From: Lasiosphaeris hirsuta
Lineage: Eukaryota > Ascomycota > Sordariomycetes > Sordariales > Lasiosphaeriaceae
Direction of reading: 5' to 3'
DNA length: 64,000 nt
Assembly: GCA_030549175.1 (NCBI GenBank)
Contig: JAUKUA010000004.1
Span: 4,278,001 to 4,342,000 of the forward strand
Positions 12,949 through 22,108 of this stretch are shown piece after piece; positions within the stretch are counted from its first letter, which is position 1, and every line of letters begins with the position of its first letter. A model generated the notes under the pieces. That model was given only the letters and a program-made list of their open reading frames with translations. It was not told where the DNA came from and did no database searches. Both the position numbers and the translations under genes were made by a program.

Positions 12949-14864
12949 TCAATTCGAGCCTTTTCCATTTAAGTCGTCATCGTTCATCTCTGGTTTTACC
13001 TCGGGCTTCACCTCAGGCTTCACCACTGGTTTCGCCACTGGTTTCGCCACTGGCTTTTCAATTGAAGGGTTCGGCCCCACTCGGAACGACGTGTTACTCA
13101 CCTGGTTGTACACGGGCAAACCGTCATCCTTGGGTGCAAGCTCACGCACCCAGCCAATAATCTGAGGCGCTGGGGTTCGAATGGAGAGATATTGACTACG
13201 GTGTGCGATTGCGGTGGCAGTTCGATGCTCTTAGGGGGGCTCCCAGACTTGGAGCAGCTGAAGCACAAGGAGCCGCCACCCACGCTCATGGGCCGATAGG
13301 AGATCGTCAGCCGTCACCTTTGCTCCAGTCGTTCTCAGACCGCAGGATGAGGTGCACGTCCTTAGCTACGATGAACGAATTGGTCCGTGACTCTAGTGCC
13401 TTGGCCACCGACTTATGGTCATTTGCGCATATAGATCATTCAATGCCCTCTCCACCTGGGCCGGCGACATGGCAATAGTCGGCGTGTTTAGTGTCCGGGA
13501 GTATTCGTATCGGGGCAGGTCTGGATTCGCCTTGAAGATTTTGGTATGAGTTGCAGCTTTTGGTATGCCCTCTTCGCCATTCTCGCCGCCCATATTGACC
13601 ACCGCAGCCGCGGGATCTGGCACGGTAACGTCAACGCCAAGAGGGTTGGCAGACCCGCCGATGATCTTGACTAAATAGCCCATATCAAAGCTTAACGACT
13701 GTATGCGCTCGTTGAGCGTGTTGATAATCGTTGTGGCATCCGACGCGCGTCACATGGCAGCAACAAGAGACGTTCCCGTAAAAGCTTCAGAGCTTACCTG
13801 CAGCGCGGCCTGGTTCTTGACGCATTTAGGCTGCATTTTCTTCAGCTTGGTGAATTTCTCCGGTACCAACGGCTTCTGGCTTGTCTGCTCGAGCCCGCCA
13901 TCCAGACCTCCTCTCGACATCCTCGGCGACCGTTATTACCTTGCCCTTGCTCGAATTCCTAGCCTGAGCGTCAAATTACATCTCAATGATGTTGATAGCT
14001 GCGTCCGAAGACCCCTCGATCATCTCATCGCGGGCTTTGAAAAAGCCTCTCGCGCCTCACTCCCCTTCTCCGACTCCTTCACATCTTCTGCGAATTTGAG
14101 CCAGTTAACCTTCTGGGGCAACGAAGCCCGCTTCTTTTGCTTGGACAACAGGCCCTCCCGGATAACGTCTTCGCTTGAAAGCATGTCTTGTGGCTTAAAT
14201 GCTACACTGAGACTCTTGGCCAGCTAGCAGGGCTAAAGAAGACAGGATAAATATCCTCCAAGTCATCAATGCCCCGCATCATGCCCTTTGGCCTAGCGGC
14301 GATCTTGGTGGCCCATCAGAAACGTTGCGACCCATACATGTCGAGAATCTTTTGGTACAACTTGATGTGCGAGATACTCTTCCTAGGCGTAGCAAAGAGA
14401 TGTCGGTAGGATCCCTCGAGTCCCTGGAGAGATTAGCTGCAGCAGGAGTTGATGGTTTGTGTTCGTCGAAGGCCTCTGGGATGTCTGCCAGCAGGTCCCC
14501 GCAGGTGGCTCCCAGCCGCTGACCTCCTTAAGAAGCCACTCGATAATCTTTTCCTGGTCGGCATAGATCTTGGATCTTGCCCAATTTCAAGGCCTAGCCG
14601 CAGCCGCGGGGGTGAAGTTGTGCAGCACCTCACTGTGCAAAGATGAGAGCTGTTTAGAAGTCAGCTCCCCCCCCCCCCCCCCCCCCCCCCCAAAAAAAAA
14701 CCCCCCCTAGTATTATGAGGGCCTTGCGTGGAACTCACCCGCGATCCTAGGTCCCGATGTAATGTCCCCTGAGACGATCGAAAGTTTGTTCCGGGGGTCG
14801 GAGCTGGTTCATCATTGAAGAGTATCTGCCAATTGGCATCCTTGCTGATGGCGGTATCTCCCAT
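12949..14864 (-). pseudogene. decayed gene of unknown family with multiple frameshifts
   Basis: Read on the minus strand, protein-like segments occur in order but in different frames. An N-terminus starts near 14864 (MGDTAISKDANWQILFNDE). A W/K/E-rich segment follows at about 14560-14480, then a basic helix (KSISHIKLYQKILDMYG) near 14350. A K/E-rich block starts near 14180, then comes a segment rich in Lys/Gln around 13850, a frame from 13683 (MGYLVKIIGG) to 13393, and finally a KPVA/KPEV repeat tail ending at 12949. Stops and one- or two-base shifts separate them, more than introns could explain. A long C run plus A run at 14667-14700 may reflect poor sequence. The family is not recognised. 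Confidence 0.5.
12992..13062. repeat. 12-bp tandem repeat, about six imperfect units
   Basis: Units resemble GGTTTCGCCACT and vary at two to four positions. On the minus strand they encode a four-residue Lys-Pro-Val/Glu-Ala/Val repeat at the end of the decayed gene; on the plus strand they read as Gly-Phe-Thr/Ala repeats. Confidence 0.7.
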
Positions 14865-15438
14865 GATGTATGCTGGCCTGCAAAAGAAAATTCAGAATGA
14901 TGAAATGAATCGCTATTGACCTGAATGATAGAGACGAAGCAACGGCCTTACTATTCCCACTGGCATCAAACAAATTCTGTCAGGGTAAGCCGAAGCGCAC
15001 AACATTCCCGAGGCCTCTTCAGGGGTTGTTCAGCCCTACACACCAGACACCATCTCCGACACGATACCTCCCCGCTAAGGCATCGTGATTCTGCAGCCGT
15101 CAGCCACAAGACGGGAGGCCTGTGAGGGGACTTCCACAACGGGAAAAGCCAGCTCAAGCTATCCCGCAAACACTTGTGAAAGCGTGAAGCTGCAGGAATC
15201 TATTGATCGCGGCTAGCTGACAGAACCCATTGGGACTGGCTGCGGCGACGATCTTGGCTGAATGCATCATGATGCGTTTGCGAGCTAGCTGGCGACTGAG
15301 CAGCACCCTTGACGAGACTCCAGCCAAGTGTGGTGGCTGTCTTTTATATTGCCCCTTCGCCCTCGGTGTTGTCCCGACCACTCCCCCAGTCGAAACGCCA
15401 AGTCTCGCTCAATCTGTTGCAAATTCAGGCCACAGCCC
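14865..15438. other. intergenic region upstream of the trypsin-like gene
   Basis: No gene is supported. The segment nearest the 17-bp repeats is pyrimidine-rich and contains a TTTTATATT stretch at about 15341 that could act as a core promoter element. Confidence 0.3.
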
Positions 15439-15523
15439 CTTCAACGAATAACTACCTTCAACGAATAGCTACCTTCAACGAATAGCTACCTTCAACGAAT
15501 AGCTACCTTCAACGAATAGCTAC
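15439..15523. repeat. five 17-bp tandem repeats just before a start codon
   Basis: Five consecutive copies of CTTCAACGAATAGCTAC, perfect except that the first copy has A for G at position 13. The last copy ends 8 bp before the ATG at 15532, so the array lies in the presumed 5' leader of the protease gene. Confidence 0.95.
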
Positions 15524-15531
15524 CTGTAACA

Positions 15532-16929
15532 ATGGGAAATATCACGAACACTATCAAAAGCATCGCATACCGCGAAGAGTGGACCGAGGACAAATGGGCC
15601 GAACCCACCAGGATCCCCGACCAGCAACGGGTTTCGTGGGGTCTTCGAGTTCCCCGTCCAGAAGACAAATTTGATGCCCCCGACACTGCGAAGCAGTTGG
15701 TGAACAGCGCCGCGGATTATTCTTCGATGAAATATCCCGGTATGACGTCCGTTCCGACCACCAACGCGGAGCGCTATCCATGGATTGTCCAAATCTTTGC
15801 CAGGAAGTTGGAAGAAACCGAAGGTGAAACGTGGTCGGGCATGAGCGCAGCAGATGAGGATAAATGGGGATGGTACATTCCCACGATGTGGATGAAGGGG
15901 ACGGCATGGTTTGCCAAGGGTGCCAACGCTGAAAACTCGACGGATAGTCCTGTCTATCTGTTCACCGCCGCTCACAACCTAGTGTCTCGCGTCCCAGCCT
16001 CGTGTTCTAAACTCGGTGGCTATAAGGGTGCAAGCCTGACAGGCCACGTTGAGACGCCTCCCGAGGGTACCCCCGGGGGGCCAGATGTAGGTATGTTTGA
16101 CAGTCGGGCGCTTGCGGACTCGGTCTACGTCGTCGCGTGGGAGAGGACAACCTCGGCCAACCAAACGCCGGTTCGCATCTCGGGCTGGGCAGATCGAGCC
16201 TCTGTTCCCGCTGCGTACCTTGCGGTTGATCTCAGAGACGCCGGGCGGATGAGCATCCAGCATGACGTCGCTGCTCTCAGGCTTCATGTCAATTGGCGGC
16301 GGTTTCCACCCAACGCACTCCAGAGGGCGCCGTACATCGCCGCCATCCCCCGTAGTTTCACCACTACCAACGCCATCACCAAGGTCGCCACGCCGCTGCC
16401 GTTTGCTTCACTAGGGATCCCCGGGAATGGCCCTGATAAGAAACCGGTCAGCAATCTTGTCTGGGGGAGGGAGCCGCCGACTTCCGCCTCCCCGGGCAAA
16501 CTTTTATCGATCTTCGACTTTCCAAGCATCAACATCGCAGTCCGGCAGCCACCGCCGCCGGGAGCGGGCCAGGGAGGCCGGGACCGCCGATTCAACAGCC
16601 TGCTGGTTGCCTACTACAAGCAAAGCGCAATGAGTCATGGTCTTTCGGGCGGACCAGGCATCATGGGGGAGCTGACGCCAAACAGCTCGGGCGAGAGACC
16701 CGAATATGTCGTGTGCTGCAACAGCCTCGAATGGGAACAGACGAATAGTTCTATTGTTGTCCCGGGATACCCCTTTATGTGTGGCGGGGCTATTTTCTGC
16801 GTCGACACAACGATCAATGCTGAGTTTGCAAACCCGCTGGTTCTGCTGGAGGGGCTGGGATGTACTGGACTCATTTGGCAGCCGGGGACAATCAACGGGT
16901 TTCCTTGTCATCGGTTGACCCGCCAGTAG
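15532..16929 (+). CDS. trypsin-like serine protease, leaderless, 465 aa
   Basis: A single uninterrupted exon. A complete chymotrypsin-fold catalytic triad can be picked out in the right order and spacing: His148 in LFTAAHNL, Asp245 in HDVAALRL, and Ser372 in GLSGGPG (the family GxSGGP motif). There is no signal peptide or membrane segment, so the enzyme is probably intracellular, unlike secreted digestive trypsins. The first 80 residues are a polar extension of unknown role; the segment between Asp and Ser carries a Pro/Gly-rich loop (about residues 338-352). Trypsin-like domains of this kind occur as effector modules in fungal NLR proteins, but here no NOD or repeat domain is attached. The start is the first ATG after the repeat array. 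Confidence 0.75.
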   Translation: MGNITNTIKSIAYREEWTEDKWAEPTRIPDQQRVSWGLRVPRPEDKFDAPDTAKQLVNSAADYSSMKYPGMTSVPTTNAERYPWIVQIFARKLEETEGETWSGMSAADEDKWGWYIPTMWMKGTAWFAKGANAENSTDSPVYLFTAAHNLVSRVPASCSKLGGYKGASLTGHVETPPEGTPGGPDVGMFDSRALADSVYVVAWERTTSANQTPVRISGWADRASVPAAYLAVDLRDAGRMSIQHDVAALRLHVNWRRFPPNALQRAPYIAAIPRSFTTTNAITKVATPLPFASLGIPGNGPDKKPVSNLVWGREPPTSASPGKLLSIFDFPSINIAVRQPPPPGAGQGGRDRRFNSLLVAYYKQSAMSHGLSGGPGIMGELTPNSSGERPEYVVCCNSLEWEQTNSSIVVPGYPFMCGGAIFCVDTTINAEFANPLVLLEGLGCTGLIWQPGTINGFPCHRLTRQ

Positions 16930-16956
16930 CCTCGCGCGGTTTTATCACTGAGGTTT

Positions 16957-17520
16957 CTATTGGGTTATTTCATTGTATTTCTCGCCATCTAAGAAAGCCT
17001 CATAATCTGAATAGATGGTAAAAAGCACCTCTTTCATGACTGGGATTTTATGTTCGTGGTTAGCACGTCCTATTGGTGGAAAAAGGACATTAGGAATCGG
17101 GATGGCAACGGGATGATACCTACCACGCTGGGAGAAGTGAGTGCCAATCCAACACGCGCGTGCCTCTTCCAAATCGACAGTGAGAAGTTCTTTCCGGAGC
17201 GCCTGCTGCCAGTCGGGCTTCCGCGACAGCTCGTACATAGTGTACGACAACAAGACACCCAGGCCGATGTGGGTCGCCGAGACATGGTCGTCGCACTCGG
17301 CGGCGATGAGAGAAGCCATACCGTTGAGCCCCATTTCAGGATAGGCGGCCTTGAAATTACCGTAGAAATGGCCAAACAGGCTGTAGGCGGAAGACGGCTT
17401 GGTAGGGTGCGTCCCGTGGGAGTTTATGACCAATCCTGTGAGCCAGGCTTCCCATTTTCCCCTGGTGACGCTGTCGGGCTGCAACTTGCCGCCGAGCAAG
17501 ACTGACTTCGCGCGGTCCAA
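16957..17520 (-). pseudogene. cytochrome P450 fragment (I-helix region)
   Basis: An ORF of 187 codons. Its middle (about residues 55-110) matches the P450 segment before and through the I helix, with an AAE..DHVSATHIG stretch followed by helix J (YELSRKPDWQQALRKEL). The preceding P450 N-terminus is absent. After the J helix the sequence loses similarity, and the ExxR and Cys-heme motifs are missing. It therefore cannot be a working monooxygenase. The fragment begins about 30 bp beyond the end of the convergent trypsin-like gene. Confidence 0.6.
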
Positions 17521-18298
17521 TACGAACGACTAGACCAAGGCGCGACGATGGAGACAGATTCAGGTCCGATTTTCCAATTTGTTCCATTCGATCAACAGTA
17601 ACCACAGACGTTAATAGGGGACGGATAAATAGGCATTAGGGGGCCGGAATCATTTTTACGAGAGATCGACTTAATAATCCATAATACTATCGCACAGCAG
17701 ATAGCCACGACTAGCATATACATCTTGAGCATCTTAAGAAGGGTTCGTTATCGAATTCCGCGGCGGATTTTAGTCGAAGGGCAACCAGTTAGTTATCTGG
17801 TGGCTGATACAGGTACCTAACCGAATCTTGGAAAATGAGCAGCACCTCGGAGCGGTGAAACTTCGCTGTAACTGCCGTAACTTTAGGTACTAGTCTATTT
17901 CACAGGGAACTGATAGGTAGTACAACGAGGTGGTCTGTGGGAAAGAATTGAGCTACGTATTTCTCATCTAATTCTAACAACGACCAACAGCTCTCAAATG
18001 GCATGCTGACCGGAACCCCCACACGCAAGGAGTATTCGGCACGCATGAGATCCAATGTACAACGGAAAACCAGACGTTCTCAATCGAGCAGGGGTAGGCA
18101 ACATTTGCCGACTTTTCCAACTCGTGAAACAGACACAAGTAGTACTGCCCAAATAGGTTTGGACAAAATCCCACTTAACAGCGTCAAGTTAACACTGCAC
18201 AGTAAGTAACGAGGTCACTCGCTCTCTTGTCCCCCCTACGTGAGCTTCGAATCTGGTCGTCGACGGGTCCAGTGAAGCTAACACAAGCACAAGAGACT
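17521..18298. other. AT-leaning spacer
   Basis: No gene is seen. It contains AT-rich DNA at about 17600-17760 and several AGGTACCTAA/TAGGTACTAG motifs at about 17808-17920. Confidence 0.4.
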
Positions 18299-19290
18299 AT
18301 GGGTGAAGCGCTTCGTTCTGGCTCGGTCGAGTCCATCGCAGACACGTTAGAGAAGCCGCTGCTGGATAACCGCTCGTACCGGGTGATGCGATTGCCCAAT
18401 CAATTGGAGATTGTTTTGGTCTACGATCCCGACACCGATAAAGCGGCCGCTACTATGGATGTCAACGTTGAGAGCTTCAGCGATCCGGATGATCTGCCGG
18501 GGACCGCGCACGAGCTAGAACATTTCTGTTTCGTGGGTACCGAGAAGGTAAGTGCCCGAACCCAACCAGGATAAAACCAACACTACGTATACATTGAGTT
18601 GGTCGAAGACCGCCTAAGGAAATAGGCTTACGAAGCCGATATAGCCGGTTTGCGCTATAGTCTTTCCGAAAGCGTAAGGGGGTCGAGTATCGAGTTTGAC
18701 GGTTTTAGCGACAAGATGATGGTGCTCGTGGAGAAGGTATTGCTTGGCATGTGTGATTTGGAGGTCGCGCAAGAGCAGTTTGACGTACTTTGATTTCGGG
18801 ATCCGCACCGGCAACATGGACGAAGAAGAGAGGCTCTACACATGGCAAACCTTGTGGAGTCGACCTTCCGCCCACGTCGATTGCCCTCTAGCCAGTGGCA
18901 GTCGCGCCGCGCGATCGCACTCCCGAGAGGAGCAAACTGCGTCTACGAGCGGGTACTGAAGAATCCGGATAACGTCAATCATTGTCTTGAGTATATCCTC
19001 TCCATCGGCTCTGTCCCGGACCGTTCGCAACGAGCGAGGCTGCTACTCTCTGGCCAGATTGCCAAGGAGCCGTGCAATGACACTCTGCGCACAAAGGAGC
19101 AGCTCGGGTATATCATCGACTCGGAGGCGGGTTTCTATGCCGTGGTCGGCACATGGCGCATCCTCGTGCGGAGCGAGAGGGGGTGCGAGTACCTCGAAGA
19201 GCGCTGTGACGCATTTTTGGTGAAGCTGGGGGAGGCTTTGCGCACCATGACCGGCAAGATGTTCGAGAGGGGCACATCCACCCTTGTTCT
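18299..19290 (+). pseudogene. M16 metallopeptidase (insulinase/Ste23-like) relic with large internal deletion
   Basis: Exon 1 (18299-18547) is the N-terminus of an insulin-degrading-enzyme family peptidase and includes the inverted zinc motif HELEH (the family's HxxEH). It ends at a GTAAGT donor. Downstream of an acceptor at 18625 the frame continues directly with the family's third-quarter segment (AGLRYSLSESVRG..), skipping roughly 500 expected residues. That frame stops at about 18790. In another frame, about 18842-19290, the C-terminal region is recognisable (EPCNDTLRTKEQLGYI and CEYLEERCDAFL). An intact enzyme is about 1000 residues, so this is a deleted and frameshifted copy. Confidence 0.75.
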
Positions 19291-19872
19291 CCCACTCGCG
19301 CGAAACTGTCGGTACATCTCATTGCGCAGGCATCATCTGCGAGACCTTTGGTGGCAGCGGTAGAAGAGGGTGCCGGGGCCGAAGGGAATCCCGACTCGGA
19401 GGCTCTGGCGTTGCGTGCAGGTACAGGGCAAGACGGCGTAGCAGTGAATGGACATGCGTCCTCAGTGTCCAGCACGACTCGGAGAATTCCTGTCGCGGTC
19501 CAAGATGTCGCAGCTCTGCACCTTTCGGCGGCCCCAATACCGGTGAAGCGACTTTGCGAACTTGTGCTGTGATCGGCTCGCCGCCTTTGGATTACACAAC
19601 GATTGAAAATGTGACAACTTTGAGTGTGGGGGGGGGCGAAGAAGTCGGGCACATAAATCTCAAGGCCAAAATGGGTAATGTTTCGCATTGATTTACATAC
19701 CTTCGGCATGTCGCATCAAAAAAAGAACAATGGTGCGGATACGACCAGAAAACCTAGAAAAGTCCAGCACAATATCCATTTTGGGGGTGGAAGGCTTGTA
19801 CAGTAGGTTATAGCAGGGTACTCCTGTGACCCGCTGTATTATAGGGCATATAGGCCTCATCGGTGTACCTAA
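19291..19872. other. spacer after the M16 relic
   Basis: No supported gene. The first part may include further decayed C-terminal sequence of the M16 relic. Confidence 0.3.
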
Positions 19873-19939
19873 CACTGTAATTTTGGTCTCAGCGAAGGGT
19901 GTGTCTTCAACACCTCCGTAGGGACTAAAAAGCGCAGTG
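19873..19939. mobile_element. MITE-like hairpin element, copy 1
   Basis: It begins CACTGTAATTTTGGTC and ends GACTAAAAAGCGCAGTG, which are imperfect inverted repeats around a short loop. TAA lies directly on both sides, a possible target duplication. It is related to the element at 20070-20135, with no coding capacity. Confidence 0.5.
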
Positions 19940-20069
19940 TAAGCCACAGGAACGTAGAGCGCTGTGCTAGTCGAACGAGGATTATTACCAAGCTACGCCC
20001 CAAACAGGCCGCCCAAATAAGCCACGAATACTCCATACCCTCCTACCTCAGTCATGCTACCAAGTAATA

Positions 20070-20135
20070 CACTGCAATTTTAGTCCTGGTGGAGGTTATC
20101 TCGTCAACACCTCCGTCGGGACTAAAACTGCAGTG
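20070..20135. mobile_element. MITE-like hairpin element, copy 2
   Basis: It begins CACTGCAATTTTAGTCC and ends GGACTAAAACTGCAGTG; the arms are near-perfect inverted repeats continuing into GGTGGAGG / CACCTCCG. It shares both arms and the internal CAACACCTCCGT with the copy 130 bp upstream. Confidence 0.6.
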
Positions 20136-20510
20136 CTATGTATGTTTCCCCGATCGCGCTAGCCAAGAGCGTAAGTGCCAGCACTGCCTACAAGTATAGC
20201 ACCCCTCTCAGTAATTGGATTGACAATGAAATGCTAAATTTGAGGTTTGGATGGATAATTGCGCTAATCCTGCAAGGCAAAACCTGGTGTGTTTTATGAG
20301 CTTATCCTGGGGCGCAGGCGGCAATGTTGAGTGCAAATCCTCGCGTATTGGTAAATTGTCTTTGTATTCATTGATTCCTCGGATTATCCCATGATTCGAA
20401 TGCAGCCGAATTGCAAACGCCGCAGTTTAGATTCGGCCGCCGAGTTCTTGCAGGCTCTGACAATTGGACGCCTGGAGGTATGATGAGATGGATACTGCCG
20501 GGCGAGTAGC

Positions 20511-20517
20511 TATATAA
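20511..20517 (+). promoter_or_regulatory. TATA box of the small cysteine-rich gene
   Basis: TATATAA lies 120 bp upstream of the ATG at 20637, followed by a CT-rich and then C-rich leader, a common layout for highly expressed fungal secreted-protein genes. Confidence 0.5.
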
Positions 20518-20636
20518 ACTCTGATGGCGTGCTCGTCTCTCTTCCAGCTCTTGTACTATCTCATCCCAACCCGTCATTCAACATTCAAGCTACCCCCCAC
20601 CCCCCCCACCCCAACTCAAAAGGCAATACCGTCAAC

Positions 20637-20801
20637 ATGAAGCTCAGCGTAGCCATCGTCTTGGCCACCATCTCGGCTGCCCTAGCATCGCAGTGCACCG
20701 ACACGGGTTGCTCATGCTCCCCCGCAACCAACATCTGCCACTGCAGCGTTTGCTCCCCTAGTAGCTGTGGCCTACGGGCAGTTCCTAGCTTGCAGTGCTA
20801 A
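20637..20801 (+). CDS. small cysteine-rich secreted protein, 54 aa
   Basis: A single exon with a clear signal peptide (MKLSVAIVLATISAALA, cleavage expected after ALA) followed by a mature peptide of about 37 residues containing eight cysteines. The spacing includes CSC, CHC and CSVC pairs. The even number suggests four disulfide bonds. Such proteins are typical effector or defence-peptide candidates in filamentous fungi, but no specific family is recognised and function is unknown. A TATA box lies at the expected distance, and no neighbour suggests a pathway. Confidence 0.75.
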   Translation: MKLSVAIVLATISAALASQCTDTGCSCSPATNICHCSVCSPSSCGLRAVPSLQC

Positions 20802-22108
20802 GAGCAGGAGGTGTAGCGTTGAGTGAGTAACTCCGGGTCTCCCTGACCACATAGGTATCAAATTATCTAACTCGACTACTAAGACAATGTGATATCTTTG
20901 TATTGATGTGGGATATGGGTAATGGTCATTTCAAGTTGTGGGCGTCGTGTATAAAATGCAATATTATATTTATGGAGAATATTTTCACGGTTCGGACACA
21001 CTGAACTGATACTCTTCCCCGCTATCGAGGTACACGACGTCAGCTTCGAGCCCTGCCGCCTCGATTTCCCGTGTGTAGACTATTCCCAATATGGGCTAGG
21101 GGAACTAGGCCCAATCAGGAAGGTGGCTGTTTTCCCAAGCCTCTCTATTTATACTGTGTGTTGCTGCTGTTTGTTGCGGTAAGAAGGAGCGTACCGCAGA
21201 TGCGATGCCTCACAGCAACTGGTAAACGTTGTATCTGTACCTTAGCTTAGCAGGTCTGTTAACGGTGGTTGTTTGTAAAAGATAGAATTCCAGATGGCCT
21301 TGTCATCCAGCCTGTCCCATAGTTGATTAATAAACCCTCTCGAGCTTGAAAGAACATTTGTGTGTCAAGTAGAAGACGTGATAAGTGCGGCTAATTGGTG
21401 ATGACATTTTTGACAGAAAGAGCTTTCTTTTGGGAGAGAGGTCAACGGAATGTTCAATATTTTGGGCCAAAGACACGGCTAAGAGACGATCGAGCCTTGA
21501 CATGCGCCGGCTCGAACAAAACTGAAACACGTCACTTTTCCCCGGGAATTGGGTCTTGCATCACGGACAGTGCGGGGTGGCATACGGCACGACTCAGAGC
21601 CTCCTCGACCCCCACGACTCAAAGGGCGCTGTTCCACGGTCCGCCCACCCTGCCCTACTTTTGGACCGTGCAGACGGGGACGATCCACACCGTCTCTCTG
21701 ACTTGCAGCACGCCAGAGCCAAGATTCAGGGGGCCAACAGCTCGGCAAGTTTTGCTGTTGGGATACAGCCTTGATTGGCCAATTTGGTGCTGTTGGTATC
21801 AGCCTGCTGGGCTTTGGCCCCCTAGCCCCCTTCCAGGGATGTCGAAACATTTGAGGAGTTGTGTTGCTTGCAGCAGGTATATGGGATGCAGGCATAGCCT
21901 TATCATTTTCTTGAAGCGACAAGAAAGTCATAAGGGGGTGTGACTGTGACACTGCATATCAACAGCCTGGTTATCCGTTCTGAAGGAGCTCGGGCTGGTG
22001 GACATGGCCCAGAACGCGTGTATAAGTGAGGTGTCTCCATCATTGCCCCGCCAAACTTTTGAGCCTCTGCACTCCCACTGTTTGCTTTGTATAAACCTGA
22101 GAGAAGAC
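20802..22108. other. intergenic region
   Basis: No gene is supported. It includes the 3' region of the small secreted gene (AT-rich, about 20850-21000) and the promoter of the next gene. Open frames on both strands at 21400-21950 lack domain signals. Confidence 0.4.

Noticed and set aside
12941..13165. Plus-strand peptide with Gly-Phe-Thr/Ala repeats
   Set aside because: The repeat is a 12-bp minisatellite; the minus-strand reading (Lys-Pro repeats) continues the adjacent decayed gene and fits better.
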